This document shows positions 24,586 to 37,700 of a stretch of DNA of 64,000 nt, in pieces (positions within the stretch are counted from its first letter, which is position 1; each line of letters begins with the position of its first letter). A model generated the notes under the pieces. The model was not told the DNA's origin and did not search any database. It saw nothing but the letters and a program-made list of their open reading frames with translations. This stretch comes from Cacajao melanocephalus. Taxonomy: Eukaryota; Chordata; Mammalia; Primates; Pitheciidae. Where the stretch lies: assembly GCA_963573385.1 (NCBI GenBank), contig CAUYLG010047141.1, forward strand, positions 1-64,000, in the 5' to 3' direction. Both the position numbers and the translations under genes were made by a program.

Positions 24586-26420
24586 CTGTGATGGAGTAAC
24601 AAGGACTGGGTTTGCCCTTCTGCCTTAAACAACTTTAACAAAAGGGCAAAAATATGTGGAAAAATCGTGTTATTTAAAAATAGATAGTACAAGACAGTCA
24701 TCCGTAACAGAAGGGAAACAAACTAGGAGAGCTCTACCACTGGCCCAGCTCGCTGCCTGGTCGATGTTTTCAGGCTGCAGTGCAATCCTCCCTGAGTTGA
24801 GGAGAAAGAGTTTGTAGCTTGAGGAGACCAAGGTGGCTAGAATTCACAGGGCGGAATACAGACAGGAAAGAGCAACAGAGAAAATGCTTGGGAGAGATGC
24901 AGAGGGTACCCCAGGTCTTTACCTAATTACTGATCAGTGCATGTATTTGAGGAAACTTCTGTGACTGGGGAAGGAATCAGTGGGAAGAAGCTCACTGGAG
25001 CTCACTCAAAGCCAGGAATAGTTCATCTTCCCACCATTTAAAGTGGAAAGACCTCTTAACACATAGGGCATTGAGTAGAGGTCTCAGAAAGGCATTTCCT
25101 TGGTAGCGTAGTCAAGCTCTACACTAAATGCGGTTCTGGATCTGCCTAACAAACCTGTTTCTAAGTAACTTACCTTTCTCAGAAGAATGTTCAAGAATAT
25201 TTAAAGAAACATAATGACAAAAGAAATGTATTACCCCATGACCCAAAATTCACAATGTCTGGTATCTAATAAAAGATTACCAGGCAAGCAAAGAAGTAGG
25301 AAAATACATAATATAGTGAGGAGGGAATCAATCAACAGAAACAGACACAGAAATGACATGAATTATAAATTTAGTAGATAAAGATGTTAAATGAGCTATT
25401 ATACTTCTTCTATTCAAGAAAATAGAGGAAAGCAAGAACAGGATAAGGAAAGACATGGAAGATACTTAAAAAGACTAAAATCACACTTCTAGAGATGAAA
25501 AATCAATGCTTCAGATGAAAAATATATCAGATGGGATGAATAGTAGATTAGACACCGCAGAAGAAAAGGTTAGTGATTTTGAAGGCATAGCAATAGAAAC
25601 TATCTCAAATCAGAAGGAAAGAAGACTGAAAAGCAGTAAGGAAAACAAAATAAATAAAAAAGTAAAAGAAAAAAAAAACCAAACAAACAGTATTAATTAA
25701 CATTGGGACAACATTAAATAATCTTATATTTTTAAAGATATTACATTTGTAGTTAAAATTTTTGTAGTATAGAAAACCCAGGCCCAGATGACTTTACTTG
25801 TAAATCTTACCAAACATTTAAGGAAGAAATAATACCAATTCTAACAATGTGACACTTTCTTAAAATGTCAAACATCTACCTACCATATAACCTAGACATT
25901 CTACTTCCAGGTATTTACTCAAGAGAAAGAAAGCATATTTCACACAAATATTTGTATATGCATGTTCATAGTAGCTTTATTTATAGAACTGGGCTCATTA
26001 ATAGGTGAATAGTTAAGACAATTGTGGTATATACAGATACTAGAATACTACTATAAAATGAAGTATTGATACACAGAATAACATAGATGAATCTCAAAAT
26101 CCTTAGGCTGAAGAAAAGCAGTGGATCCTTAGACAAAAAGCAGTGGATAGTCCGTGATTTCATTTATATAAAATTCTAGAAAATATGAACAAATCTATAG
26201 TGGCAGAAAGCAGATCAGTTGTTATCTGCAGACGGGGGAGGGGGAGAAATAAATTACAGAGGACCACAAGGAAACAATTTGGGGTGATGGAAATGTCTGT
26301 TATTTTGATTGTGATGGTGGGTTTATACCTATATAAATATGTCAAAGCTTGTCAAATTGTATGCTTTAAATACGGGCAGTTTATTGTATGTCTGTTCCTT
26401 AGTAAAGTTGAGGAGTGGGG
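24586..26420 (+). mobile_element. Old L1 (L1M), sense, with 5'-UTR, ORF1 and 3' end but a large internal deletion
   Basis: 5'-UTR-like start ('gatggagtaacaaggactgg'), an ORF1 coiled-coil/hinge segment near 25470-25640 (DTAEEKVSDFEGIAIETI in a 64-codon frame), a short ORF2 fragment ('gcccagatgactttactt', 'aggaagaaataataccaatt') near 25780-25845, then directly the ORF2 end and 3'-UTR ('acttccaggtatttactcaa', 'gctttatttatagaactggg', 'ttgtgatggtgggtttatac'). Most of the reverse transcriptase is missing. The element is dead. Confidence 0.75.
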
Positions 26421-26517
26421 AAGAGAGAGAAAGATAAACAGATAGAAAAAGAGAAGGGGAAAGGAAGAGAGGAAGGAGGAAAAGAGGGAGGGAGGAAGGA
26501 GTGAAAGAAAGAGAGTA
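26421..26517. repeat. Purine-rich (GA/GGAA)n tract
   Basis: About 95 bp almost entirely A/G on the plus strand, next to the 3' end of the old L1 and probably derived from its tail. Mirror symmetry is approximate. Confidence 0.85.
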
Positions 26518-27213
26518 CTGAACAGCTCTGCCTTGGATGTGCCTCTCTTTTGCCATTGACCAGCTTAACTGATGCACTTTCCCATTTACTGGGAGCAGTT
26601 TGGGAATGAGGTTGAATTATGTGGAGTGTCCTACTTGTTTGTTGTGACTCCTAGGACACTGGCAACCAGCAGCAGCTCTGTGTTAGTCATCATAGCCACA
26701 AAGAGGCTGTGAACTGCTTTAGATTTGTTCAGGCTTCTCCTTGTATGAGATTGTGACAGCAGAAAACCTGAATCCAGGGACCTCATTACTGCAGATTTCT
26801 TTGGGAAATGATGGCATGGGCAGCAATCCTTGGATTTGGGGTAATTTTTTTTTTGGAGCAAAAGTTTTTACTCAAATATTAACTGTGAGAAAAGGGAAAC
26901 ACCTTACTATGCAACTTTATAAAGTATTTGAGAGAAAATGTAAAATTCTTGAGATGTTTAAACTTAGATGAACATTTAGTGACTTCAAGTCACCCTTAAA
27001 AGATGTCAGCCTTAATAATGAGTGATCAGGAACAGCTTGAAGAGAGGTGACTGGTAAAAGTTAATTCCATTTAACCAATTCTTATACTTCAGAGCGGAAT
27101 AGATTTTATGCTAAAACAAAAAACAACAAACCTAAACAAATAAATCTAAATAATTAGCTCCAGGCAGATTGAGGGCTGACATGTCTGGAAATGCAGAGTC
27201 ACTAGGACAAAAA
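26518..27213. other. Unique DNA
   Basis: A T11 run lies at about 26842-26852 and an A-rich stretch at 27113-27150. Otherwise nothing recognised. The region could hold the 3' untranslated part of the minus-strand relic that follows. Confidence 0.4.
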
Positions 27214-27610
27214 TCAAACCATGAAATCACTGGTAGCTTCTTGCATTAGAGTACCCAGCTGAGAATAGCCCAGCAGGGTCCTCTGCAAAAGGTCACCTGT
27301 CATTGAAGAAATCTCTTCCTTCTCTCTTATCAGAATCTCATCTTGGTGTCCAAGCCTTGTTCCTCCACCTCTAACTCCAGTGCAACTTCCTGTGATGCTG
27401 GTAGATCCAAGAGGATAGTTCATGACACCAGGACCTCATCCTCTTGCTCCTCCAGAAAGCTTGTGTGGACCACCATGAGGATGTTTTCAGCCAAGCCATT
27501 TTGGTGGCCTGCAACATTTTCCTATCAAAGTAAGAAGTATCTATCCACCAAGGAGTTCTCATTTTCCTCTCCATAGATTTCCTCCCATTGCTGAGCTTCC
27601 AGAAGAGGGA
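27214..27610 (-). pseudogene. Coding-like relic on the minus strand: possible old processed pseudogene
   Basis: Read on the minus strand from 27610 downwards, one frame gives acidic protein-like stretches between stops: LPLLEAQQWEEIYGEENENS with VDRYFLL following, then ENVAGHQNGLAENILMVVHT with SFLEEQEDEVLV following, then ILLDLPASQEVALELEVEEQ. After a frameshift another frame continues ILIREKEEISSMTGDLLQRT and ends ...ATSDFMV at a stop near 27211. Three in-frame stop sites and at least one shift show it is dead. No intron-like gap, poly-A tract or target duplication was identified, and I do not recognise the parent protein. Confidence 0.4.
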
Positions 27611-27742
27611 GAAATTGAAGGCTTTTTTTGTTGTTGTTTTCTAAAGTAATTTTGAATTCTCTCTCATTATCTAAGTAATTATAATTTTCTCAAATAAGAG
27701 CTATTTAAAATTATAATTTATAGATAAGTGCTCTGTAAACAA
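27611..27742. other. AT-rich spacer
   Basis: T-rich then AT-rich sequence leading into the microsatellite block; nothing recognised. Confidence 0.4.
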
Positions 27743-27887
27743 AGTGTGTGTGTGTGTATATATATATTATATATAATATATATATAATATATATATTATA
27801 TATAATATATATATGCTCTTTCTGCAGCCTGATATATATATATGTATCATATCTATCTATCTATCTGTCTATCTATCTATCTGTCTA
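27743..27887. repeat. Compound microsatellite: (TG)n, palindromic (TA)n, 17-18 bp interruption, (TA)n, (CTAT/CTGT)n
   Basis: TG at about 27744-27757 leads into roughly 57 bp of TA with regular 'tatatatta' phase changes that make it self-complementary. A unique 18-mer at 27814-27831 interrupts it, TA resumes, and CTAT/CTGT tetranucleotides run to 27887. The block lies at the tail end of the antisense Alu to its right. The interruption is identical to 28534-28551. Confidence 0.92.
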
Positions 27888-28164
27888 GAGTCTCACTCTG
27901 TTGCCCAGGCTGGAGTACAGTGGCGTGATCTCAACTCACTACAGCCTTAACCTCCTGGGCTCAAGCAATCCTCCCACCTCAGCTTCCTGAGTAGCTGGGA
28001 CCACAGGTGCACACCACTACGCCTGGCTAGTTTTTAGATTTTTTTTGTAGAAACAGTTTTCTTTATGTTTCCCAGGCTGGTCTCAAACTCCTAAGCTCAA
28101 GCGATCCAACTGCTTTGGCCTCCCAAAGTGCTTGGATTATAGGCGTGAGCCACTGCACCCAGGT
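27888..28164 (-). mobile_element. Alu (AluJ-like), antisense
   Basis: 'gagtctcactctgttgccca' to 'gagccactgcacccagg'. J-type features include 'acagccttaacctcctgggc'. Its tail has been replaced by the compound microsatellite on the left. Confidence 0.92.
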
Positions 28165-28599
28165 TAAAAATAGAAAAATACCTAAAAGTGAAAGGCTAAA
28201 AAAAAAGACCCCAAAATCACCTGAATCCCAAATGTTACTTTTTGTTGGAAAAAAAAAGAGCAATTTGGGGAGAGAAAAACTAGAAAAATAATATTAGAGA
28301 GAGAAGTTGGGATTTAAGAAATGAAAATAATAATTCTTGTGGTACCAGATTTCTATAATATCTAGTTTTACAACTAGTGTGTTAATTGGCCTTACTCCTG
28401 CAGGCAAAAAAAAAAGCTCTCAAAAATATTTATATATGCAATGTGATTTCTTAAAAGTTGCAAGCTTTTGGTTAGAGTCAAATGGGCAGATTTAGCTTTT
28501 AGTTGGCAAATGCTCTTCATGTTCCTTCTCTCTTGCTCTTTCTGCAGCCTGTTAGGTGAGGACCACATCTTCATTAAAATCCTCCATTCCTTCACTTCA
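28165..28599. other. Unique DNA containing a strong acceptor-like site
   Basis: At 28516-28547 a long pyrimidine tract ends in 'ctttctgcag', a good 3' splice-site shape. No paired donor at a sensible distance was identified. The 18-mer at 28534-28551 is the one duplicated inside the AT tract at 27814. Confidence 0.45.
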
Positions 28600-29610
28600 G
28601 TGACTCTGGACTCTTTTGGTTTTGAACTCTGCTTTTGAATAACTTTTGGATCTTTTCTCAGATAATTTTATATACCTGACTACAATTTCTCTCTGGGAAA
28701 TCTAATGATTTCTAAATCTCCACCTCTAATCTTCTTTCTGACTTGACATCTTCATTTTCAGTTGCCTTCTAACATCTCTTACACCGTGTCACAGCACCTC
28801 AAACTCTAAAAATACAAAATATGCCTTCATTTCCAAACATGTGCCTCTACTTAAATTCTCTACATTAGTAATGCTATTACCAACTTCCCAGTCAGGCTGC
28901 CAAAAAATATTAGTGCCTCTCTTTATTTCCCATATCTAATTATTTATCAGCCAGTATTTGTATTCTATATGCAGAAGTCTGTAAAATATCTTTCTTCATT
29001 TTCATGCCTACTGGCTCTTCCATAATCAGGTTCTAACATTTCCTTGCCCAGAGAAATCATAGCAACTCCTTCCTTCTTTTCCCTGCCAACATAATTTCTA
29101 TTATTCAAGAAATTCTTCACACTAATGCTTGAGTTTTCTTCCTAAATTTTATCTTGGTTTTTATTGCTCATTTATTTAAAAATCTGTAATAACTCCTCAT
29201 TGCCTATGGAACAAAGTCCAAATTCTTAGCTTGGTTTTGTCCCAATCAGACAAAACCTTCATTCATAGTTTATTCTCCAGTTCTACCTTTTGGTGATTCC
29301 CTTATGCATACCCACAGCTCAGTGCCTTGCTATACACTTCTCCTTTCCCTCGTGAGGGATCTTTCACAGCACCTGTTAAAAACCATGCTATTTTTGAAAT
29401 TCTGCTGAAATGCCCTTTTTGATGAAGGCTAACTAGATTGAACCACTTTTTATGTGCCACCGAGATAGTCCTCTGCATGCCCATCAGTGCTAGCACCTAC
29501 ACTGTGCTTGGTATGCGATACATCTGCTCCACAGCTAGCCTGTATATTCCTAGAAATTAGAGACTGTCCTACACACACCTTTGTAGCTGATAGTGCTTAG
29601 CATCTTGCTT
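28600..29610 (+). mobile_element. L2-like ancient LINE remnant, sense
   Basis: Landmarks in order include 'taataactcctcattgccta', 'acaaagtccaaattcttagc', 'gctatacacttctcctttcc', 'gctgaaatgccctttttgat', 'gtatattcctagaaattaga', 'gtgcttagcatcttgcttgc'. The terminal half is convincing as an L2-type 3' end; 28600-29150 is much weaker. Confidence 0.5.
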
Positions 29611-31449
<1,839 letters not shown>

Positions 31450-32618
31450 TTATAACTTCTTAATTATTGACTCTCATAATTCAAAGGGTGATAATTTAGA
31501 TATATGCCTAAATTTTAATGGTATTAATAGAGAAAATATTTATTTAAATAAATTAGTTTCATAGATGGCATTACTAATTATGTTTAGTCTATAGAACAGA
31601 AGGAGCTTTAAAAATATTGTTAGTAAATTTTCTTGAACCATTAAGATATTTATTAATTCCTTCATACTAGTAACTCCTTTAGAGTGTTTCTTACATGTCA
31701 GGTCAATATTGTGCTAAATGTTGCAGGTACAAACTCTTTAAGACGTAGTCACAGATTCCCTTTTTCACACACTCTCCCAGGCATTCAAGCTGCCTAAGCA
31801 AGAGCTCTACTTGGTAATGTGGATAGCAGTTTCAATTGTATCTTGTACTACAAGGTAATGCAACTTAATTTCTTTTAAAAGTGTTATATAACTTAACATC
31901 TTTTATTGAGTCATCTTGGCTTTGCTTTGAACTAAGCCAAATTAGTAATTTGACCAAATGGTACATTCTCTAGCTTCTTATCTCTGAGGAGTTCAAGATA
32001 ACCATATAAAAAGGCAAAAATTCTTATGTTGTTTATTCTTTCATTACAATTAAACTGTGATACACATTTGATCATAACTTCCAATGTAACTGATATTTTT
32101 GATGACAAATTTCTAGCCATAGTGAGTCCTTTTATTTTTGAATCAGTTATGCTAAAACAAAGGCAGTCTTTCTTATTTCAATTATATTGAATATTCACAT
32201 TATTTATTAAAGAAGGATTATGCAACATTTAAATGAAGCCTCCAATCCATAAAATACCTGTCACAGATGAAAAACAAGAACGCGGATAAGCATAATGCAT
32301 CCATTTACAGGCTATGGGTCCACTCTCCCTCAAGGAATGTTATAAATCCACCTGGTATCCCTGGGCGTCAGGCTTGGCCACAACATCTGTGGCTGGAGAA
32401 GCCAATGTGGCCCAGGAGCTCCCTGCTGGCTGCACATCTGAACGGCTTCAAGAGTACAAGTTTCCCCATCAAAGGTTTGGAATAAATTACACTAAAAAAT
32501 TGGCTCCAGAAAGAATTATTTTGGATAGGACAAGGTGAAGCTCTCATGAGGTGTGTTAAATGCATCCCTCTGTGCAGTGGGCGGCTGCAGGAGAGCTGGA
32601 GGGGGTGCTCAAAGGCTA
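31450..32618. other. Unique DNA, AT-rich, then a GC-richer block
   Basis: At about 31655-31745 'tgtcaggtcaatattgtgct' is a weak ancient repeat fragment. At 32260-32560 the composition becomes GC-richer, with overlapping frames of 65-74 codons on both strands; none shows a domain or decisive codon bias. Confidence 0.4.
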
Positions 32619-32676
32619 TGGGGAAAGTGGAGAAACTCTAACCCTGCTGTGGGGAAAGTGGAGAAACTCTAACCCT
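32619..32676. repeat. 31-bp tandem duplication
   Basis: The 27-mer from 32619 ('tggggaaagtggagaaactc' and on to 'taaccct') recurs exactly from 32650, with the spacer 'gctg' between, giving a period of 31 bp. Two copies only. Confidence 0.97.
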
Positions 32677-33720
32677 TGGACGGAAATGCCAAATCTACTG
32701 ACTAGACAAGGTTTTGGAAATGCATTTTTTAAACAAATGGTTTTACAAAGCCTTATAACTTAATATGAATATATATCTTATAAACTAGTCATCTTTTTCC
32801 TGATATTTCATTTTCAAAGGCTGTCCTTCCCCACTTCATGGAGTGCTAGAGCCAGATCACGCTAGCTTATGAGAGCCGATTGTTAAGTTTTCAGGAATTT
32901 TGTGAGTCAGTTGTCAAACACAGCTGCTATTAAAATTAAATTACATAAACTTTCAGTTATATAAGTTATCTTAAAAACAAGGGCAAGAAATACCCCAAAC
33001 TCATCATCACTTCCTAATTATTTTGCTACATTTGATTATGGATCTATGTTCTTGAGGTTAGTTACATCTCTCTCACTTGTTTGGTGGACATACTGTATAA
33101 TGGTGGGCCACTGTGTATCTCATTACATCTCCATGGTCAGTGATGTCACAGGGGTTGTTTGACGTCAACATGATGGGAGTATTTGCATCACAAAAACTGA
33201 CTACAAATCAGGGCTTAGACTTACCATTTCATTGATGATCCAGACAAGAAAGTGGAGGAAATGTTAATAATGCATACTAAATTTAAACATGTGTTGTGCC
33301 TGTTATTATATATGAATAGCCTAAAAATTGACAGAAGATTCTTCTAGTATTTAACAACTATTAAAGTATTATCTAATTCAGCAAAGAAGTTGCTCATGTC
33401 ATCAATGAACAAACGTTGTACTGACGTGAGTCTTTGTTGTGTGTTTTTCCTTAATATGTGAAGATATTAACCAACAATTTGCACAGGAATTATACTTGTT
33501 TGTTAACTGCCATCATAGGTTGGCTAAGGACATGAGTCAGATAAAAATCAAGGAACGCATCCCATAAGAAATCAATTTACTATATAGAATGTACAATATA
33601 GAGTTTTGTATATTTTATTATACTTACAAATTATGTCCTTATATCCTTTATGTTAGTAACATTTATAGTAAATCAATGCACATATTTATGCATACATTTC
33701 TTTCCTGGAGAGTTGATTGT
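32677..33720. promoter_or_regulatory. Unique region with clustered bZIP-type sites (candidate enhancer)
   Basis: Within about 640 bp there are AP-1 consensus TGAGTCA at 32903-32909 and 33533-33539, a full palindromic CRE TGACGTCA at 33160-33167, TGATGTCA at 33141-33148 and TGACGTGA at 33422-33429. No repeat overlaps the sites. CpG-containing CREs are rare in AT-rich unique DNA, which makes the cluster notable, but function is inferred from motifs only. Confidence 0.3.
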
Positions 33721-34584
33721 TAGACTTTTACTAGCACATCACTGTCCATAAATAAATTTGAGTTTCTTACTCCTGCTTGGACTTTGCCTTTGTTTTCCCA
33801 GAGCCAAAGTTCCTCCTGTATTAGATGCTGGACGAGCAATGGCACAAGTGAGGGAGAAAGATGCTTGGCCTGCTTAAAATGGCACTTGGAATGCCCCACA
33901 AAAGGAACTACAGCTTTGCCAGAAGAGAAGAGGCAACAGGAAGTCTTTCTGTTCATGCCTTCCCTAGGCCCTGAACATAGATTCTATTCATCAGAAAAAA
34001 TACATGTGAAAAAATTTTTTAGCTACTTACCCAGACTGCTTCCCCATGGCATTTTTTGTTCTAGTACTCTGAGCCCATGGAGCCATATTCTATCTCCCAA
34101 TACATGGTTCAGACCCATTTTAGTTTGACAACCTGTTACACCTCCTTCTCTTTAATGCAACCACACCCAAGCTTAATGGTCTGAGATCTGTTAATGTCAC
34201 CAGCTTTGGCTCATAGCCTATGAGTCAGACTGTACCTCCCAGCACCCACATCCCCACACCATCAAGAAAGGGCAGACTGGTAGCCCAGTAGTGTCTAGCA
34301 AAAGGCAGGGGCTCCCTGGATGCCATTTAACCAGTGGCTTTGCCAGGGACAGTAGCAGGGAAAGGAGGATCATGGTAGTGGCTACATGATGGCTTGCTTG
34401 TGACTCATTTGGGGTGCCCCTTGAGTTAGTCTAAGTATCAGATAGAATATGGTATTTGAAAGAAAATTAAACTTACTATTTTGTACTCTCTGGGCATGTT
34501 CAAGCATTCATAGACTTGAGAAAGTGTTCTTACCCTCATAGCAATATCCTTCTAACGACTCCTGCACAGAGGGAGGACTGTGTG
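33721..34584. other. Unique DNA
   Basis: Contains a 114-codon plus-strand frame at 33784-34128 with no domain, overlapping a 78-codon minus-strand frame; both are treated as chance. No repeat recognised. Confidence 0.4.
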
Positions 34585-34700
34585 GACCAGTGGGGAAAGA
34601 TTTGAAGTCAGGGGACTTGGTTCTACTCTCATTTCTGTTACTAATGAACAGGTTATTTTACTTCCTTGGAAATTAGTTTTATATAAAATTATCTACAGTT
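34585..34700 (+). mobile_element. MIR/MIR3-like SINE fragment
   Basis: 'gtggggaaagatttgaagtc', 'ggggacttggttctactctc', 'atttctgttactaatgaaca' and 'ggttattttacttccttgg' match MIR3 order loosely. Confidence 0.55.
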
Positions 34701-37700
34701 TCTGGTAGAAATGGTTCCTTATAACTCTGTCACTCTATGACACTTCATCTTTTGTTTCACAGGGTAAATGACACACATGTCTTTGGTCAGAAAGTCAAGG
34801 GCACAGCCTAGCATATTGGTCATATCAATTCTTTGAATCCCAGGCCTCAAATCCTTTATGGCACTAGGCATAAATCATAAATAATTCCAGGCTACTACTC
34901 CCAGATTTCTTAGAAGGATCAGAGCACTGACATTCTTTGGCAAATGAAAAAAGAAATTCAGTTATCTGGAATGCAATTTAAAAAAAAGAGAATATTCTCT
35001 CCTGTTGAAAATCTTTTTGAAGGGCAGTAGCAGTTTTTCTCGCTTTAGTAAAAACAGAGAAAATAACAGTATTTTTCCTATTATCATGGCTCTGTTCTGC
35101 TGTAGGAATGAGATTCGGAATATAAATGATCATTATGCATTCAACATCATTTGCTTTGCCTGTAGAAGATTTAAGAGATTGGCCTGAACATATATTGTCT
35201 TAGGAGAACCTTTTATTGATTCTATTTTTCTTCTTGCTTAGACATTTTTGTTGATTACATAATATATTTTATTAATTATGTCTGTGGTCTCCATCAATCA
35301 CTTAAAGTTTAAATCTTTCTCATAAAAGTGGAACATCAAAAAAAGTTTCAAATATTTTTTAGGTGGTGGTGGTAGTGGTAGTGTTCCATTTTGCTAGGTT
35401 CTGGTTAATTAAAGTGCTAAGATGTTTAAAGAATCCAGAAACATAAAACATTTGTACTGTGTTCTGGGTATCAAAGACTACAGTTGTTATTCAACAAGAC
35501 AGTTGCTCATAAGCAAATGTTTTCAGCCTGACCCACCCTGTGGCAGGAGCTGCTTTTCCTCGGATGCAATTAATTCCTCAGTATTGGATTTTGGGGTTGT
35601 CATGGTTTTACTCTTTAATTTAGAACTGCTTTTTGGAGCACCATCTCTGTGTCCTCTTTATGCAGTCTCAGCCTCTAAGGAGGTTGCATTCCACTGTTCA
35701 GGTACTGGATTTATTCCCTGCCCAGACCAAGACCAATTTCCAAGGCAATGAAAGAGAAAGGGAGTGTGCGAAAGATGAGCAAGAAGGAAAGAGACAGAAG
35801 AGCAAAAAAGCGGGGCTAGTCACACAGAACTTGGGCTTAATTTTTCAATAGGAGAACAGAATTCAAACTCTAAGAACAAGAACACCAGTCTCATCCACTT
35901 CTGGAGTGTCTGAGGTGAGGTGGAGCCTGTCTTCTAACGGGAATCATAGGCTTTAGGTATCAAAACTGTGGCATGTAGTTCATCCACTGGGCTGTTCTGA
36001 CTCAAGACTTTCCTGCTCATTGTCAACAGGATATCATAAACCCTGGTCCTATCATAACACTATTTCAATCATGCAAAGATTAAAAAAAAAAAGTTAAGCC
36101 TGAGCTGTTTGTATTAAAGAATTCAGAGGTAATCCTGTTTCTTGATGACCCTGGTGTTGGAGTCTTTTTGTGTATCCTTGGGTAAGAAATGGAACTGAGT
36201 CTTCATTCCCATGCAACCAACCAATCAACCAACGAAACCAACTGTCTCTTCACTCACCTCCACTGCTGCCCCCCTGCCAAATGTAAAACATTGTCTCTGT
36301 TGTTGAGCTCTTGATATAGCCATGAACTGATTATTTCTTTGTGGCTTACTCATTTTGTCAATTATTCAGGTAGTTTTCTCTTGACTACCTCTTAGGATCT
36401 TTACCAGTAATGACAGAAGATGGTCTCGAACTATTTCATTTGGTCATGCATTAACAGTTCTCGAATTACTTTTAATAGAAGCAAAGCTGCAACTGATGCA
36501 TAAAGCTAGGATTTTGCCTTATTCTGGTGGTTCAGTTGTTTATGTCAGCTCTAACCTACATTTCTATTGGTATTTGAGAAGTTATTCTCACATCTATTTT
36601 TTAAAAAATTCAAAATCAGTTTTGTCAAGTGGCTGAGACCCAGCCCCTAGAGCATAGTGGTGGTAATGTTGATGTGCTATGCCTCCTGGCTTTATTCTAG
36701 GTAAATAAATCAATAACAACCCTTTTGATCCTTTCACCTTTCTTTTACTTCCACTGTGGAAAAGTTTAGGTAGAAATATATCTGTGTATCTATATCATGC
36801 ATGTTTTTTTGTGAAAAGGGTAATGGAATACAGAATGCCATACATGGATTATTCCCACTATGAATTAGTCTCTTTTATCTGACTCTGACCAAAACAGATG
36901 TTGGCAGCCTTTCTATTCCAGCTCCCTAAGTCAGACTAAGACTATCAGTTCCGCTTAGGGAAGCTGTAGGGAAATGATTTAACTCTTTCAATAGACTCTT
37001 AGTAATTTTCCCCTTGGTTCCCTTTTATTATAAACTACAAACAAACAAAATTAGAATACATCTCTATGCAACAATGAAAGAAAAATAGCAATATTAAAAA
37101 TACATCAAATACAACTCTAGAGGGAAGTGAATTTTTATTCAAGGACTTTTGAGAATTCTGACATTGAAAAGACATCTTTGCTTGAGGAGGCAGCTGAATG
37201 TGTTTCCAACTTACAGTCAAAGATCATTTGCATAGAATACCAAAAGAGCCATTTTTTTTAAATTCAGAGAAAGAATATCTATCAGAGTGTGGCAGGATGT
37301 ATCCTGCCAGGATTCTTCTCTTTTCTGCAGAAACTGACCATTTAAAAAAGTCTTTCTATGATTGGTGCCACAATAAAGCTCTTGTATGGATTCTGCAATA
37401 AAATGTAAATTAATGGAATGTGAAAAATGGAGGGACTGCAAGGGAAAGGATCAAAGGGTGAGAAGGGAAAGGGAGATTATCAGAAAAAAATGTTCAATAA
37501 ACACATAGCATTTCAGGAATTTATCATGGAAAGAAACAATCTCTTTTTAGATTTCAGGTAAAAACAAAATTATTTTAAATTACTATTTAAAGACTTTAAG
37601 CATTTTCCAAACCATGCAAAGGAAACAGGAAAAAAAAATTACTTCTTAGACTCCAGGTACTTTTACATAATTTATCTCACTTACTTCTCATAATTATCCT

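Noticed and set aside
27851..27887. Tetranucleotide array as a CRISPR-like repeat array
   Set aside because: Units are 4 bp without spacers; it is a CTAT/CTGT microsatellite in a primate genome.
33784..34128. 114-codon plus-strand open frame in unique DNA
   Set aside because: No domain, no codon bias, overlapped by a minus-strand frame of 78 codons, no splice or promoter context.
35422..35751. 109-codon plus-strand open frame
   Set aside because: Another overlapping frame (35633-35851) is equally open; no codon bias or domain.
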